From: DATADD01 sp046262355
GTDB lineage: Bacteria; Actinomycetota; CADDZG01; WHSQ01
Length of the DNA stretch: 50,957 bases
NCBI GenBank assembly: GCA_046262355.1
Contig: JBHEMX010000017.1
Coordinates: 1-50,957, forward strand
Direction of reading: 5' to 3'
Shown in pieces: positions 7,862 to 16,093 of this stretch (position 1 is its first letter; the number at the start of each line of letters is the position of its first letter). The notes beneath the pieces were generated by a model that did not search any database, was not told the origin of the DNA, and saw nothing but the letters and a program-made list of their open reading frames with translations. The translations under genes and the position numbers were made by a program.

Positions 7862-8641
7862 ATGAATCGAAACGAAGCGCGTCGCCATAACGCGATCGTG
7901 ACGGCGGGCCTACACCTGGTCCTGGCCGCCATCCTCCTTGCAGCCGCCTGCGACGGGCGCTCGCCGGCCGAGCCCGATCGGCCCGCGTGGGCCAAGTCGC
8001 TCGTCGGAGCGCCCGGCTGCCCGGACCGGTCGGAGGCGATCGAGGCCCGCCATCGCACAGGCGGGAGGGTTCCGGCGGACGTCGACGGCGACGGGACGTC
8101 CGGGTCGGTATGGCTCGCCGTCGACCCGAGCGCAGCGGCCGGGTGCCGGGCGTTGGTGGTGGCGCGAGCAGCGGAGACGACCTGGATCGCCCCCATCCGC
8201 GACTTCGACGAGCTTGCCTTCGAGACGCTCGGGCTTCCGGCCCTCAGCGCCGTGGTGCCCATCGACGACCGCCCGGGCGCGGAGGTCGTGGTCGACGTCA
8301 CGGCCGGGGCATCGACGACGCTCGTGGGCGTCTTCACCCTGCACGAGGGCGCTCTAGTGCAAGTGGCGCTCTCGGGGCGCGGCGCGCCGGACAACGATCT
8401 CCTTCCCTACGGCGGGAGCGTGACGCATGTGTACGCGGTCGATTGCAGCGCGGACGGCGCGGTGGTTGTCTCCGAGGCGTCTCCTCGAGGGCGTCGTTAC
8501 GTCGTTCGAAGGTGGTTCTACGAACCGCGCGGCGCGACGTGGACGGCCCCGCGTCTCGAGTCGGAGACGGTCCGTCCCAAGCACCTGGGTAGCATGTTTC
8601 CCGAGTTCGTCTCCTCGCCGTTCCTCGGCTGCAGGCCGTGA
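7862..8641 (+). CDS. putative lipoprotein, function unknown
   Basis: About 259 residues. The N-terminus has a hydrophobic helix (AGLHLVLAAILLAAAC) ending in a lipobox-like LAAAC, so the protein is probably anchored outside the cytoplasmic membrane. A DVDGDGTSG segment resembles the calcium-binding loop of FG-GAP/VCBS repeats, and many paired strands follow. No enzyme motif is visible. The ATG at 7862 is preferred to a TTG at 7847; neither has a ribosome site, but a TAGATT box at 7843-7848 could act as a -10. Ends 31 bp before leuS on the same strand. Confidence 0.7.
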   Translation: MNRNEARRHNAIVTAGLHLVLAAILLAAACDGRSPAEPDRPAWAKSLVGAPGCPDRSEAIEARHRTGGRVPADVDGDGTSGSVWLAVDPSAAAGCRALVVARAAETTWIAPIRDFDELAFETLGLPALSAVVPIDDRPGAEVVVDVTAGASTTLVGVFTLHEGALVQVALSGRGAPDNDLLPYGGSVTHVYAVDCSADGAVVVSEASPRGRRYVVRRWFYEPRGATWTAPRLESETVRPKHLGSMFPEFVSSPFLGCRP

Positions 8642-8659
8642 CCGTCGCGCTCGAGCGAT

Positions 8660-8665
8660 TAGGCT
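8660..8665 (+). promoter_or_regulatory. -10-like box for leuS, probably leaderless
   Basis: TAGGCT lies 7 nt before the leuS ATG, with no ribosome site between. A GTGACC 16 bp upstream could serve as a -35. One of five similar arrangements in this window. Confidence 0.45.
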
Positions 8666-8672
8666 TGCCTAT

Positions 8673-11144
8673 ATGGCCGAATACGACTTCAAGGCGATAG
8701 AGGAGCGCTGGCAGAAGGAGTGGCGTGACGCCCACGCATGGGCGGCGCCGGAGGTCCCGGACCGCGCCCGGAAACGCTATGCGTTGACGATGTTCCCCTA
8801 CCCCTCCGGCGACCTGCACATGGGCCACGTCGAGATCTTCTCGATCCACGATACGTACGCGCGCTTCTCGCGCATGCGAGGGCTCGACGTCCTCAACCCC
8901 ATGGGGTGGGATGCCTTCGGTTTGCCCGCCGAGAACGCCGCCATCAAGCGCGGGATCAATCCCAAGAAGTGGACGTACGACAACATCGCCAAGCATCGGG
9001 GGTCGTTGGAGCGTCTCGGCTGCTCGTTCGACTGGGATCGCGTCTTTTACACGTGCGATCCCGCCTTCTACCGCTGGAACCAGTGGTTCTTCCTCCGCTT
9101 CTACGAGCGTGGCCTCGCCTATCGCAAGGAAGCTCCGGCCAACTGGTGCCCCAACGACAAGACCGTGCTGGCCAACGAACAGGTCATCGGTGGGCGTTGC
9201 GAGCGCTGCGGAGCGATCGTGGTCAAGAGATACTTGACGCAGTGGTTCTTCAGGATCACCGAGTATGCCGACCGTCTCCTCGACGACCTCGAGCTCTGCA
9301 CGGGCTGGACAGAGCGCCTCAAGACCCTCCAGAGGAACTGGATCGGGCGGTCATACGGGGCCGAGGTCGAGTTCCCCATCGAGGGCCGAGACGAGCCCGT
9401 GACGGTCTTCACGACACGGCCCGACACGCTGTGGGGAGCGACGTTCTTCGTGCTCGCTCCCGAGCATCGTCTCGCCGAGGAGCTCGTTGCCGGCTCGGCG
9501 AAGGCGGCGGAGCTCACAGCCTTCAAGCGGAAGGTGGCGGCGCTCACCGACGTCGACAGGACCGCCACCGATCGACGCCGCGAGGGCATGTTCCTCGGGG
9601 TCCACGCCGTCAATCCGGTCAACGGCGAGCGCATCCCGGTGTGGGTCGCGGACTACGTGCTGCTGGACTATGGGACGGGGGCCATCATGGCCGTCCCCGG
9701 CCACGATCAACGCGACTTCGAGTTCGCCCGCTCCCATGGGCTCGATGTGAGGGTCGTGATCGAGCCGGCGGGGGCCGGCCTCGACGGCGCCACGATGACC
9801 GCGGCCTACCCGCACGACGGAGTGATGGTCAACAGCGGCCCCTTCGACGGCACGCCCGCGGGTTTCGCCGTTGCACAGGTCACCGCGTGGCTCGAGAGCC
9901 GGGGGCTCGGCCGAGCGGCGCGCAACTTCCGCATCCGCGACTGGCTCATCAGCCGCCAGCGCTACTGGGGGACCCCGATCCCTATCGTCTTCTGCGCCGA
10001 CTGCGGTGAGGTGCCCGTCCCCCAGAAGGACCTGCCCGTCGTGCTCCCAGACGACGTCGACTTCACGCCGACGGGAGAGGCGTCGCCACTCGCGACCGCC
10101 AAGGAGTGGGTCAACGTCGAGTGCCCGAAGTGCGACCGGCAGGCGCGGCGCGAGACCGACACGATGGACACGTTCGTGGACTCGTCGTGGTACTTCCACC
10201 GCTTCCTCGATCCCCATAACGAAAGTGAGCCGTTCGAGAGAGCCAAGTCGGACGCCTGGATGCCGATCGACCAGTACACGGGCGGGATAACCCATGCGGT
10301 GATGCATCTGATCTATGCGCGCTTCTTCCAGAAGGTCCTCATGGACATGGGTATGGTGAAGGACCCGGAGCCGTTCCCGCGTCTTCTTAACCAGGGGATG
10401 GTGACGATGGGCGGCAAGGCGATGTCGAAGTCGCGCGGCAACATCGTCGAGCCCGCCGAGGTGTTCGAGCGTTATGGTGCCGATGCCCTGCGCTTGTACA
10501 TGCTGTTCTCAGGACCTCCTCAGCAGGACTTCGACTGGCCCATGGAGGGCGTCACCGCGATCGGTCGCGTCTCGGCCCCCTGGTTGCAGCGGGTATGGCG
10601 ACTGTGCGAGGACAACAGGGACGTCGTCAACGTCGGTCCTCTCCACCAGGGTCCGCTCGAGCTTGCGCTGCGCAAGACTGTACATCGCACGATCAAGGTC
10701 GTTACGAGCGATCTCGAGCACTTCTCGTTCAACACTGCGATCGCCCGCTTGATGGAGCTCGTGAATCACGCCTATCGCTATCGGTCGGTCGGAGGCGGCG
10801 ATCCGCAGGTGATGCAGGAGCTGCTCGAGGCCTTGCTGAAGATGCTCTCTCCGATGGCGCCTTACATCTCGGCGGAGGCGTGGAGGCGATTGGGACACAG
10901 GGGGTTCATCCACGAGGAGCCGTGGCCCACCTTCGACGAGCAGCTTGCCGCGGAAGACGAGGTCACGATGGTGGTGCAGGTGAACGGAAAGGTGCGTGAC
11001 ACGGTCGCTGTCTCCGCGGATATCTCGGAGAGCGAGATGCTCGAGCGCGCCCTCGCATCGGACAGGGTTCAGTCCTATCTGGAGGGCCGCGACCCGGCGA
11101 AGGTCATCGCGCGGCCGCCGAAGCTCATCTCACTCGTCAAGTGA
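8673..11144 (+). CDS. leuS: leucyl-tRNA synthetase
   Basis: Class I synthetase of 823 residues that charges tRNA-Leu. The HIGH motif is HMGH at residues 49-52 (FPYPSGDLHMGH), KMSKS is KAMSKS at 582-587, and the editing domain is present (VFTTRPDTLWGATF). Zinc-type cysteines occur in NWCPNDKT...CERCG and in CADCG...CPKCD. The C-terminal VNGKVRDTV segment is typical. The ATG at 8673 matches the family start; there is no ribosome site but a close TAGGCT box, which suits leaderless translation. Convergent with the acetyltransferase, 13 bp away. Confidence 0.97.
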   Translation: MAEYDFKAIEERWQKEWRDAHAWAAPEVPDRARKRYALTMFPYPSGDLHMGHVEIFSIHDTYARFSRMRGLDVLNPMGWDAFGLPAENAAIKRGINPKKWTYDNIAKHRGSLERLGCSFDWDRVFYTCDPAFYRWNQWFFLRFYERGLAYRKEAPANWCPNDKTVLANEQVIGGRCERCGAIVVKRYLTQWFFRITEYADRLLDDLELCTGWTERLKTLQRNWIGRSYGAEVEFPIEGRDEPVTVFTTRPDTLWGATFFVLAPEHRLAEELVAGSAKAAELTAFKRKVAALTDVDRTATDRRREGMFLGVHAVNPVNGERIPVWVADYVLLDYGTGAIMAVPGHDQRDFEFARSHGLDVRVVIEPAGAGLDGATMTAAYPHDGVMVNSGPFDGTPAGFAVAQVTAWLESRGLGRAARNFRIRDWLISRQRYWGTPIPIVFCADCGEVPVPQKDLPVVLPDDVDFTPTGEASPLATAKEWVNVECPKCDRQARRETDTMDTFVDSSWYFHRFLDPHNESEPFERAKSDAWMPIDQYTGGITHAVMHLIYARFFQKVLMDMGMVKDPEPFPRLLNQGMVTMGGKAMSKSRGNIVEPAEVFERYGADALRLYMLFSGPPQQDFDWPMEGVTAIGRVSAPWLQRVWRLCEDNRDVVNVGPLHQGPLELALRKTVHRTIKVVTSDLEHFSFNTAIARLMELVNHAYRYRSVGGGDPQVMQELLEALLKMLSPMAPYISAEAWRRLGHRGFIHEEPWPTFDEQLAAEDEVTMVVQVNGKVRDTVAVSADISESEMLERALASDRVQSYLEGRDPAKVIARPPKLISLVK

Positions 11145-11157
11145 GCGACCACTAGAA

Positions 11158-12381
11158 CTAGAAGATCTCTGCGCACCACGGCGCGCGCTCGGTCATGAAC
11201 AACAGCGTCGCCTTGTGCGCCGCGCCGCCGACGAGCTCCTGGACTCGTCCCGCGCGGGCCAGCTCGCCGAAGGTCAAGCCACCGAGATAGACCGCGCCGA
11301 GGTCGGCTGCGCTGAGCCGCAGCTCGGGAGAGGCGTCGCTGCGCCCGACCTGCGCACCCTCGGGGGCCGCGTGAAGCTCCCACGTGCCCTCGTTCCAGGG
11401 ACAGGTGTCGTCGGTGATCTCGAACGTCAGCGAGCCGTCGGAGGCGTACGAGCGCAGAGCGAGTGCGGAGGCAAGGTCCACGACGCGCAGCCACAGCGCG
11501 TCCTTGGCGGTGAAACGGAGCCGTCTCGGCTCGGTCAGCATCAGGAACAGTGGGTGATCGGCGGCCACGAACCATGCCTTGATGCGCGCCATGAGGTCGA
11601 CGCCGAGGAGGAAGCGCCATATCTCGCGCGTTGCGACCGGGGTTGTTGCGACCGCCTCGAGCACCTCGAGCCAACCGGCGGGGAGCCCCTCGCTCCATTC
11701 GTGGTGCGCACGGTACAGGGCATAGGCCTCGGCGCGCCCGTCGATCTCCCACAAGGCCCGGAACATCGGACCTCCGCCTCTGCGATCGGCCTCCGGGTCC
11801 GCAAGCGTGAGAGCCTCCCACCAGTCGGGGGTGCGAGCGAACATCCCGGGCGTCGAGACGCGCACGCGTTCGTAGATCTCGGGGAAGGACTTGAGCGCCT
11901 CGTCCTGTGCGAGTAGACGGCAGCGTCCGATCGGCGCCGAGGGATCGAGGAAAGTGGCGCGGTCGCGCTCCATGTCGAGCGCGCATTGCTTGGTGGCGAG
12001 CCCGTATCCGAAGCGTTGATAGATCGATCCCTCCGATGCCCATAGCACCGCGATGGGCTCGCCACGCGCGCGCGCATCAAGGAGTTGCGCCTGCATCAGT
12101 TGCGTCAGGACGCCGCGCCTGCGATGGCTCGGGAGGACGCCCACCATCGTGACCCCGCCGGCCGGCACTTCGCCGCCCGGTATGGTCATCGTGAAGGGGA
12201 AAGATCCGGCGGTCCCTATCATCGTCTCGTCGTCGAAGGCAGCGAACGTCCGGTCGGTCGAGATGACGCGCTTGAAGCGCTCGACGTCGTCGTCCTTGAT
12301 GTCGTAGCCGAACGCTGCCTCACACGTTTCCAGAAAGAGGCGGAACTCATCCGGGCGGCACGAACGTATCTCGAGGCTCAT
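11158..12381 (-). CDS. eis: Eis-type GNAT N-acetyltransferase
   Basis: About 407 residues, the size and layout of the Eis family: an N-terminal GNAT domain (IRSCRPDEFRLFLETCEAAFG, acetyl-CoA loop VGVLPSHRRRGVLTQLM), a second GNAT-like domain and a C-terminal sterol-carrier-like domain, ending in Phe as in mycobacterial Eis, where the terminal carboxylate is catalytic. Family members acetylate amines, including aminoglycosides and protein lysines; the physiological target here is unknown. A start 54 nt upstream (12435) is possible and would fit the TATACT box at 12453-12458. Divergent from comEA. Confidence 0.85.
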   Translation of the reverse strand: MSLEIRSCRPDEFRLFLETCEAAFGYDIKDDDVERFKRVISTDRTFAAFDDETMIGTAGSFPFTMTIPGGEVPAGGVTMVGVLPSHRRRGVLTQLMQAQLLDARARGEPIAVLWASEGSIYQRFGYGLATKQCALDMERDRATFLDPSAPIGRCRLLAQDEALKSFPEIYERVRVSTPGMFARTPDWWEALTLADPEADRRGGGPMFRALWEIDGRAEAYALYRAHHEWSEGLPAGWLEVLEAVATTPVATREIWRFLLGVDLMARIKAWFVAADHPLFLMLTEPRRLRFTAKDALWLRVVDLASALALRSYASDGSLTFEITDDTCPWNEGTWELHAAPEGAQVGRSDASPELRLSAADLGAVYLGGLTFGELARAGRVQELVGGAAHKATLLFMTERAPWCAEIF

Positions 12382-12452
12382 CCTTGGCTCCGTGCTGTTG
12401 ACCGATGCGCCTGCTGTGGCGCGCGTCACTGACATGGTGAGGAAGGAGCACG

Positions 12453-12460
12453 AGTATACG
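12453..12460. promoter_or_regulatory. shared GTATAC core between eis and comEA
   Basis: The minus strand reads TATACT here, a near-consensus -10 that would place an eis transcript start about 10 nt before the alternative ATG at 12435. The plus strand reads TATACG just before the comEA GTG at 12465. The two genes may use overlapping divergent promoters; no good -35 was found for either. Confidence 0.35.
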
Positions 12461-12464
12461 GCTC

Positions 12465-13130
12465 GTGTCCGAGATCATCGTTCCCAGCACATGGCGCGAG
12501 CGCCTCGAGGCGATCGGCGGACGGCGTCGCGACGCGTGGCTCGTGATGGCCGTCGTGGCCGCGGTCGCACTCGGCGCGCTCGCGTTGTGGAGTCGCGGCG
12601 GCGAGGCGCGCATCGCACCGCCGGCCACGAGCGACGGCGCGCTGTCACCCCCGGGCGCGGTCGCGCCGCCGAACGCCACGGTTGCGCCGACCCCCGTACC
12701 CGGCGTGATCCTGGTGCACGTCGCCGGCGTCGTGAGGCGTCCGGGTCTCTATGAGCTGTCCGCCGGCGCGCGGGTCGCAGATGCGATCAAAGCGGCAGGC
12801 GGTCCTCGTCCCAGGGGCGATCTCGACGGGCTCAACCTTGCCGAGGCCGTGACCGACGGCCAGAAGGTCGAGGTCGCCGCCAGGGGAGCCGCGGGACGGC
12901 CGGTGGCGGCCCCGGCGCCGTCGTCGAGCCCGGGCGTGGCCGTCGTGAACCTGAACCAAGCGGACCAGGTGGCGCTCGAGTCGATCCCGGGCATCGGTCC
13001 CGTGACCGCCACGGCGATCCTCGAATACCGCGCTGCGATCGGTTCGTTCTCCTCGATCGAGCAGCTCCTGGAGGTTTCCGGCATCGGACCCGTGACGCTC
13101 GAGAACCTGCGTCCCTACGTCAGCATCTAA
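12465..13130 (+). CDS. comEA: competence protein ComEA, DNA-binding receptor
   Basis: 221 residues, normal for ComEA. One membrane helix at about 25-43 (WLVMAVVAAVALGALALW), a proline-rich linker, a SLBB-like domain (VHVAGVVRRPGLYELSAGARVADAIKAAGG), a second linker, and a C-terminal pair of helix-hairpin-helix motifs (VNLNQADQVALESIPGIGPVTATAIL and LLEVSGIGPVTLENLRPYV) that bind DNA without sequence preference. It would hold incoming double-stranded DNA outside the membrane and pass it to ComEC, encoded 24 bp downstream. GTG start. Confidence 0.93.
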   Translation: MSEIIVPSTWRERLEAIGGRRRDAWLVMAVVAAVALGALALWSRGGEARIAPPATSDGALSPPGAVAPPNATVAPTPVPGVILVHVAGVVRRPGLYELSAGARVADAIKAAGGPRPRGDLDGLNLAEAVTDGQKVEVAARGAAGRPVAAPAPSSSPGVAVVNLNQADQVALESIPGIGPVTATAILEYRAAIGSFSSIEQLLEVSGIGPVTLENLRPYVSI

Positions 13131-13154
13131 CGGCGAGCGCCGAGCCGAGGCCGG

Positions 13155-14570
13155 GTGTCGGGGGCGCTCGCCCGCGTGTGGCTGGCGGCGGCCGCGCTCG
13201 CCGCCGGGGCGTGGCTCGGCGCAGAAGGAGGCCCTGCGGTCTGGGGCCTCGCGCCCGCGTGCACCGGCGCGCTGCTGCTCCTGCGCCGGCGCAGCTTGCT
13301 CGCTGCACTCGGGATCGTCGCGCTCGCCTTCGGGCTCGGGTGGTTCAGCGCGACCGCGCGGACGGGATCCGGATCACCGCTGGCGACGTCGGCCTCGAGC
13401 GTGCCGCGGTGTGAGGTTGCAGGGCGCGTTCTCGAAACCGCCGGCGGCCTCGGCACGGTGGCGTCGATAGAGAGCGCCGTCTGCGCAGGTCATGCGGACG
13501 CGCCCGGAAGGGGTGTCGTCGTCATCGACGGCGACATAGGCGCCGCCGGTTCCACCTTCGTGGCGCACGGGTGGCTTCTTCCCCTGGGCGACGACCCGTT
13601 CGACGCCGCCCGCCGGCGGCTCGGAGCCGACGCGTCGTTCGACACCGCCGACATGGAGGTCGAGCCGCCGGGGACCGGGCCCCTGCGGGTCGCGTTCCTC
13701 GTCAAGCAAGGCCTCGTCCGTGCTACGCAGACGCTCGAGCCGCGTCGCGCCGCGCTGCTGCGAGGGCTGTCTCTGGGAGACACCCGCGCGCTGGATGCAG
13801 GCACGATCGAAGGCTTCCGGCGAGCGGGGCTCTCGCATCTGCTCGCGGTGTCGGGCAGCAACGTCGCGATCGTGCTGGGGGCTGTCGCGCTCTTGTTGCG
13901 CGCGCTCCCACTGTGGCTCAAACTGTCCGTCGCGCTCGGCGCGCTCGTGTTGTTCGTCCTCGTCGTCGGTCCCGAAGCGTCGGTGCTGCGAGCGGCGGTC
14001 ATGGGGGCGATCGGGCTGGCCGCGCTCGCGTACGGCCGGCGGGCCGAGCCGCTCCACGCGCTGGGCCTCGCGCTGATCGCCGTGGTGGCGGCGCGGCCCT
14101 ACATGGTGTTCTCGGTGGGCCTCCATCTCTCGGCTGCGGCAACGGCGGGATTGGTCCTGTGGACGTCTCCGCTGGCGAGGATGCTTCCTTTCCTGCCTCG
14201 CCCCGCGCGGATCGCGCTGGGGGCGACGCTTGCGGCTCAGCTCGCCGTGGCCCCCATCCTCGTGGCCACGTTCGGGGAGCTCTCCCTTGCATCTCCGGCC
14301 GCGAACCTCCTGGCCCTGCCGGCGGTGCCGCCGTCGACGGTTCTGGCTCTGGGCGCCGCGCTCATGGGGCCTGTCCATCTCCCCACGGCGCGGCTGCTGG
14401 CGACGATGGCCGAACCTTTCGCCGGCTGGATCCTCGCGGTCGGCGATCTCTACGGCGCGCGGTCGTGGGCGTCGCTTGACGTCGCTCGCTGGTGGGGCTG
14501 GCCGCTCGCCGCTCCGGTCGCCCTCGCGGCAGCGCTGTCGCTGCGTCGCATCGGTCGCAGCGACCTTTAG
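13155..14570 (+). CDS. comEC: ComEC/Rec2-type DNA-uptake channel lacking the C-terminal nuclease domain
   Basis: 471 residues. N-terminal membrane helices, an outer OB-like segment (VAGRVLETAGGLG...), then the competence domain with its hallmark GLSHLLAVSGSNVAIVLG and many further helices. The metallo-beta-lactamase-like domain that follows in long ComEC proteins (full length about 700-800) is absent: the frame stops naturally after the last helices and no such domain follows. Short forms exist in other bacteria and may rely on a separate nuclease. Forms an uptake unit with comEA. Confidence 0.9.
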   Translation: MSGALARVWLAAAALAAGAWLGAEGGPAVWGLAPACTGALLLLRRRSLLAALGIVALAFGLGWFSATARTGSGSPLATSASSVPRCEVAGRVLETAGGLGTVASIESAVCAGHADAPGRGVVVIDGDIGAAGSTFVAHGWLLPLGDDPFDAARRRLGADASFDTADMEVEPPGTGPLRVAFLVKQGLVRATQTLEPRRAALLRGLSLGDTRALDAGTIEGFRRAGLSHLLAVSGSNVAIVLGAVALLLRALPLWLKLSVALGALVLFVLVVGPEASVLRAAVMGAIGLAALAYGRRAEPLHALGLALIAVVAARPYMVFSVGLHLSAAATAGLVLWTSPLARMLPFLPRPARIALGATLAAQLAVAPILVATFGELSLASPAANLLALPAVPPSTVLALGAALMGPVHLPTARLLATMAEPFAGWILAVGDLYGARSWASLDVARWWGWPLAAPVALAAALSLRRIGRSDL

Positions 14571-14636
14571 GGTGGCCCTCATGCAACCCCCCGAGGCCGC
14601 GGAAGGTCTGCGCCACCTTCTCGGCGCGACCTGAGC

Positions 14637-14831
14637 ATGGCCCAGTACGTCTGGACGCCCGAGGACGCGGGCGGAAACGACATGCGAGCGTCGGACACGT
14701 TCGCCTCGCAGGAAGAGGCGGAGGCGTGGGTGGCCCGCGAGTGGGCGACGCTGCTTGCCGGGGGAGCCGAGCACGTGAAGCTCGTTGCGGACGGCGAAGT
14801 CGTTTACCGGATGGGTCTCCGGGAGGCGTGA
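14637..14831 (+). CDS. small conserved-type acidic protein, unknown function
   Basis: 64 residues, rich in Glu and Ala, with one amphipathic helix (SQEEAEAWVAREWATLLAGG) and closing strands (HVKLVADGEVVYRMGL). Its stop overlaps the holA start (GTGA), so the two are probably translated together. A 17-codon frame (14581-14634) sits just upstream but has no recognisable product. No domain known to me. It is soluble by appearance. Confidence 0.6.
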   Translation: MAQYVWTPEDAGGNDMRASDTFASQEEAEAWVAREWATLLAGGAEHVKLVADGEVVYRMGLREA

Positions 14832-15766
14832 GCGCGTCGGTCTATCTGTTCTCGGGTCACGAGTTCCTGACCCACGAGGCGCTGCAGAGGCTGCGCAACG
14901 AGGTCGGCGCCGATCCCCTTTCGGAGGCGTCTTTCGATGCCTCGGCGTCGTCCGCCGACATGCTGGCCGCGCTCGAGACGCCGTCGCTGCTGGGAGGGCG
15001 TCGCCTGGTGGTCGTGCACGATGCCGGAGCGCTGACGAAAGACCAGACCGAGGCCCTCGGCTCCTACATCGGGTCCCCGTCGCCACATACGGTGCTCGTG
15101 CTGATGACCGGCGGCCGAACGAAGCTCGCCGAAGTCGTAAGGAGGAGCGGAGAGGTCATCGCCCTCGAGGCGCCGAAGGGCCGCCGTCTCGTCGGCTGGA
15201 TCCGGGAGCGCGCGCGTGGGCACCGGCTCAAGCTCGACGATCGCGCCGGGTGGGCGCTGATCGACTCGGTAGGAGGAGACCTGCGCGATCTCGACGGCGC
15301 GCTCGAGCAGATTGCCACCAACACGGGGCCCGAGGCGCGCATCGGCGCCCCGGAGGTACGCCGGCTGTTCCCGCGCCTCGCCGACGAGCGCGTCTACGCG
15401 TTCACCGACGCGGTCGGAGACAGGCGCTTGAACGTCGCGATGACGGCTCTGCGCCGCCTCTTGGATCAGGGCGATCAGCCCTTGGTGATCTTCGGTTCTC
15501 TCGCGGCACAGATCCGCAGGCTCGTGCTGGCGCGCTCGGTCGCGGAAGGAGGAGCGAGAGCGGTCGGAGAGGTTCTCGGGCTGCCCGAGTGGCGGGCCGA
15601 ACGTCTGAACCGCCAGGCGCGCTCCTACCGTGAGGAGGAGCTCGTCGCCGCCATGGGGACTCTGGCGACTGCCGATGTGGAGATGAAAGGCGGAGACATC
15701 CCACCTGAGGTCGCGCTCGAGCGCGCGGTCGTGGAGATCGTGGGTTCGACTACGTCGTCAGTTTGA
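14828..15766 (+). CDS. holA: DNA polymerase III delta subunit
   Basis: 312 residues from a GTG that overlaps the preceding stop. The opening VYLFSGHEFLTHEALQRLRNE, then LETPSLLGGRRLVVVHDAGAL and the C-terminal DQGDQPLVIFGSLAAQIRRLVLARS are typical of HolA. It is the clamp-loader arm that opens the sliding clamp during replication. Its last 9 nt overlap the 3' end of rpsT on the other strand; holA next to rpsT is a common bacterial arrangement. Confidence 0.92.
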   Translation: MSASVYLFSGHEFLTHEALQRLRNEVGADPLSEASFDASASSADMLAALETPSLLGGRRLVVVHDAGALTKDQTEALGSYIGSPSPHTVLVLMTGGRTKLAEVVRRSGEVIALEAPKGRRLVGWIRERARGHRLKLDDRAGWALIDSVGGDLRDLDGALEQIATNTGPEARIGAPEVRRLFPRLADERVYAFTDAVGDRRLNVAMTALRRLLDQGDQPLVIFGSLAAQIRRLVLARSVAEGGARAVGEVLGLPEWRAERLNRQARSYREEELVAAMGTLATADVEMKGGDIPPEVALERAVVEIVGSTTSSV

Positions 15767-16021
15767 GCTGTTCAGACGCTTCGCTAGGCGCGACTTCTTG
15801 TTCGCTGCCTTGTTGCGATGGATGACGCCTCTTCCGGCCGCCTTGTCAAGCTCGCGCGCCGCCACGCGGTATGCGTCGCCGGCGGCGTCGGTATCGCCCG
15901 AGTCGAGCGCCTCTTGGAAGCGCTTGATCTTCGTCTTCAAGAACGAGCGCTCGCTCTTGTTGCGCACGCGGCGCTGCTCGTTCTGACGGTTCCTCTTTAT
16001 CTGACTCTTGATGTTCGCCAT
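15758..16021 (-). CDS. rpsT: 30S ribosomal protein S20
   Basis: 87 residues, very basic, MANIKSQIKRNRQNEQRRVRNKSERSF, with the expected three long helices and the conserved GVIHRNKAANKKSRLAKRLN ending. It binds 16S rRNA early in 30S assembly. It is divergent from lepA and convergent with holA, overlapping it by 9 nt, so there is no room for a terminator between them. Confidence 0.97.
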   Translation of the reverse strand: MANIKSQIKRNRQNEQRRVRNKSERSFLKTKIKRFQEALDSGDTDAAGDAYRVAARELDKAAGRGVIHRNKAANKKSRLAKRLNSSN

Positions 16022-16081
16022 GCGTTCTCTGACCTGTTCTAGGAAAGGGGATGTGACGATCGAGGGTACCAGACCCCCTGC

Positions 16082-16087
16082 TACCCT
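16082..16087 (+). promoter_or_regulatory. -10-like box for lepA, probably leaderless
   Basis: TACCCT lies exactly 6 nt before the lepA ATG, with no ribosome site between. No convincing -35 is visible at normal spacing. Confidence 0.4.
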
Positions 16088-16093
16088 CGGATC

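Noticed and set aside
13374..15086. 570-codon minus-strand frame opposite comEC and holA
   Set aside because: It is antisense to two clear genes, and the product is Arg/Pro-rich low-complexity sequence typical of high-GC shadow frames.
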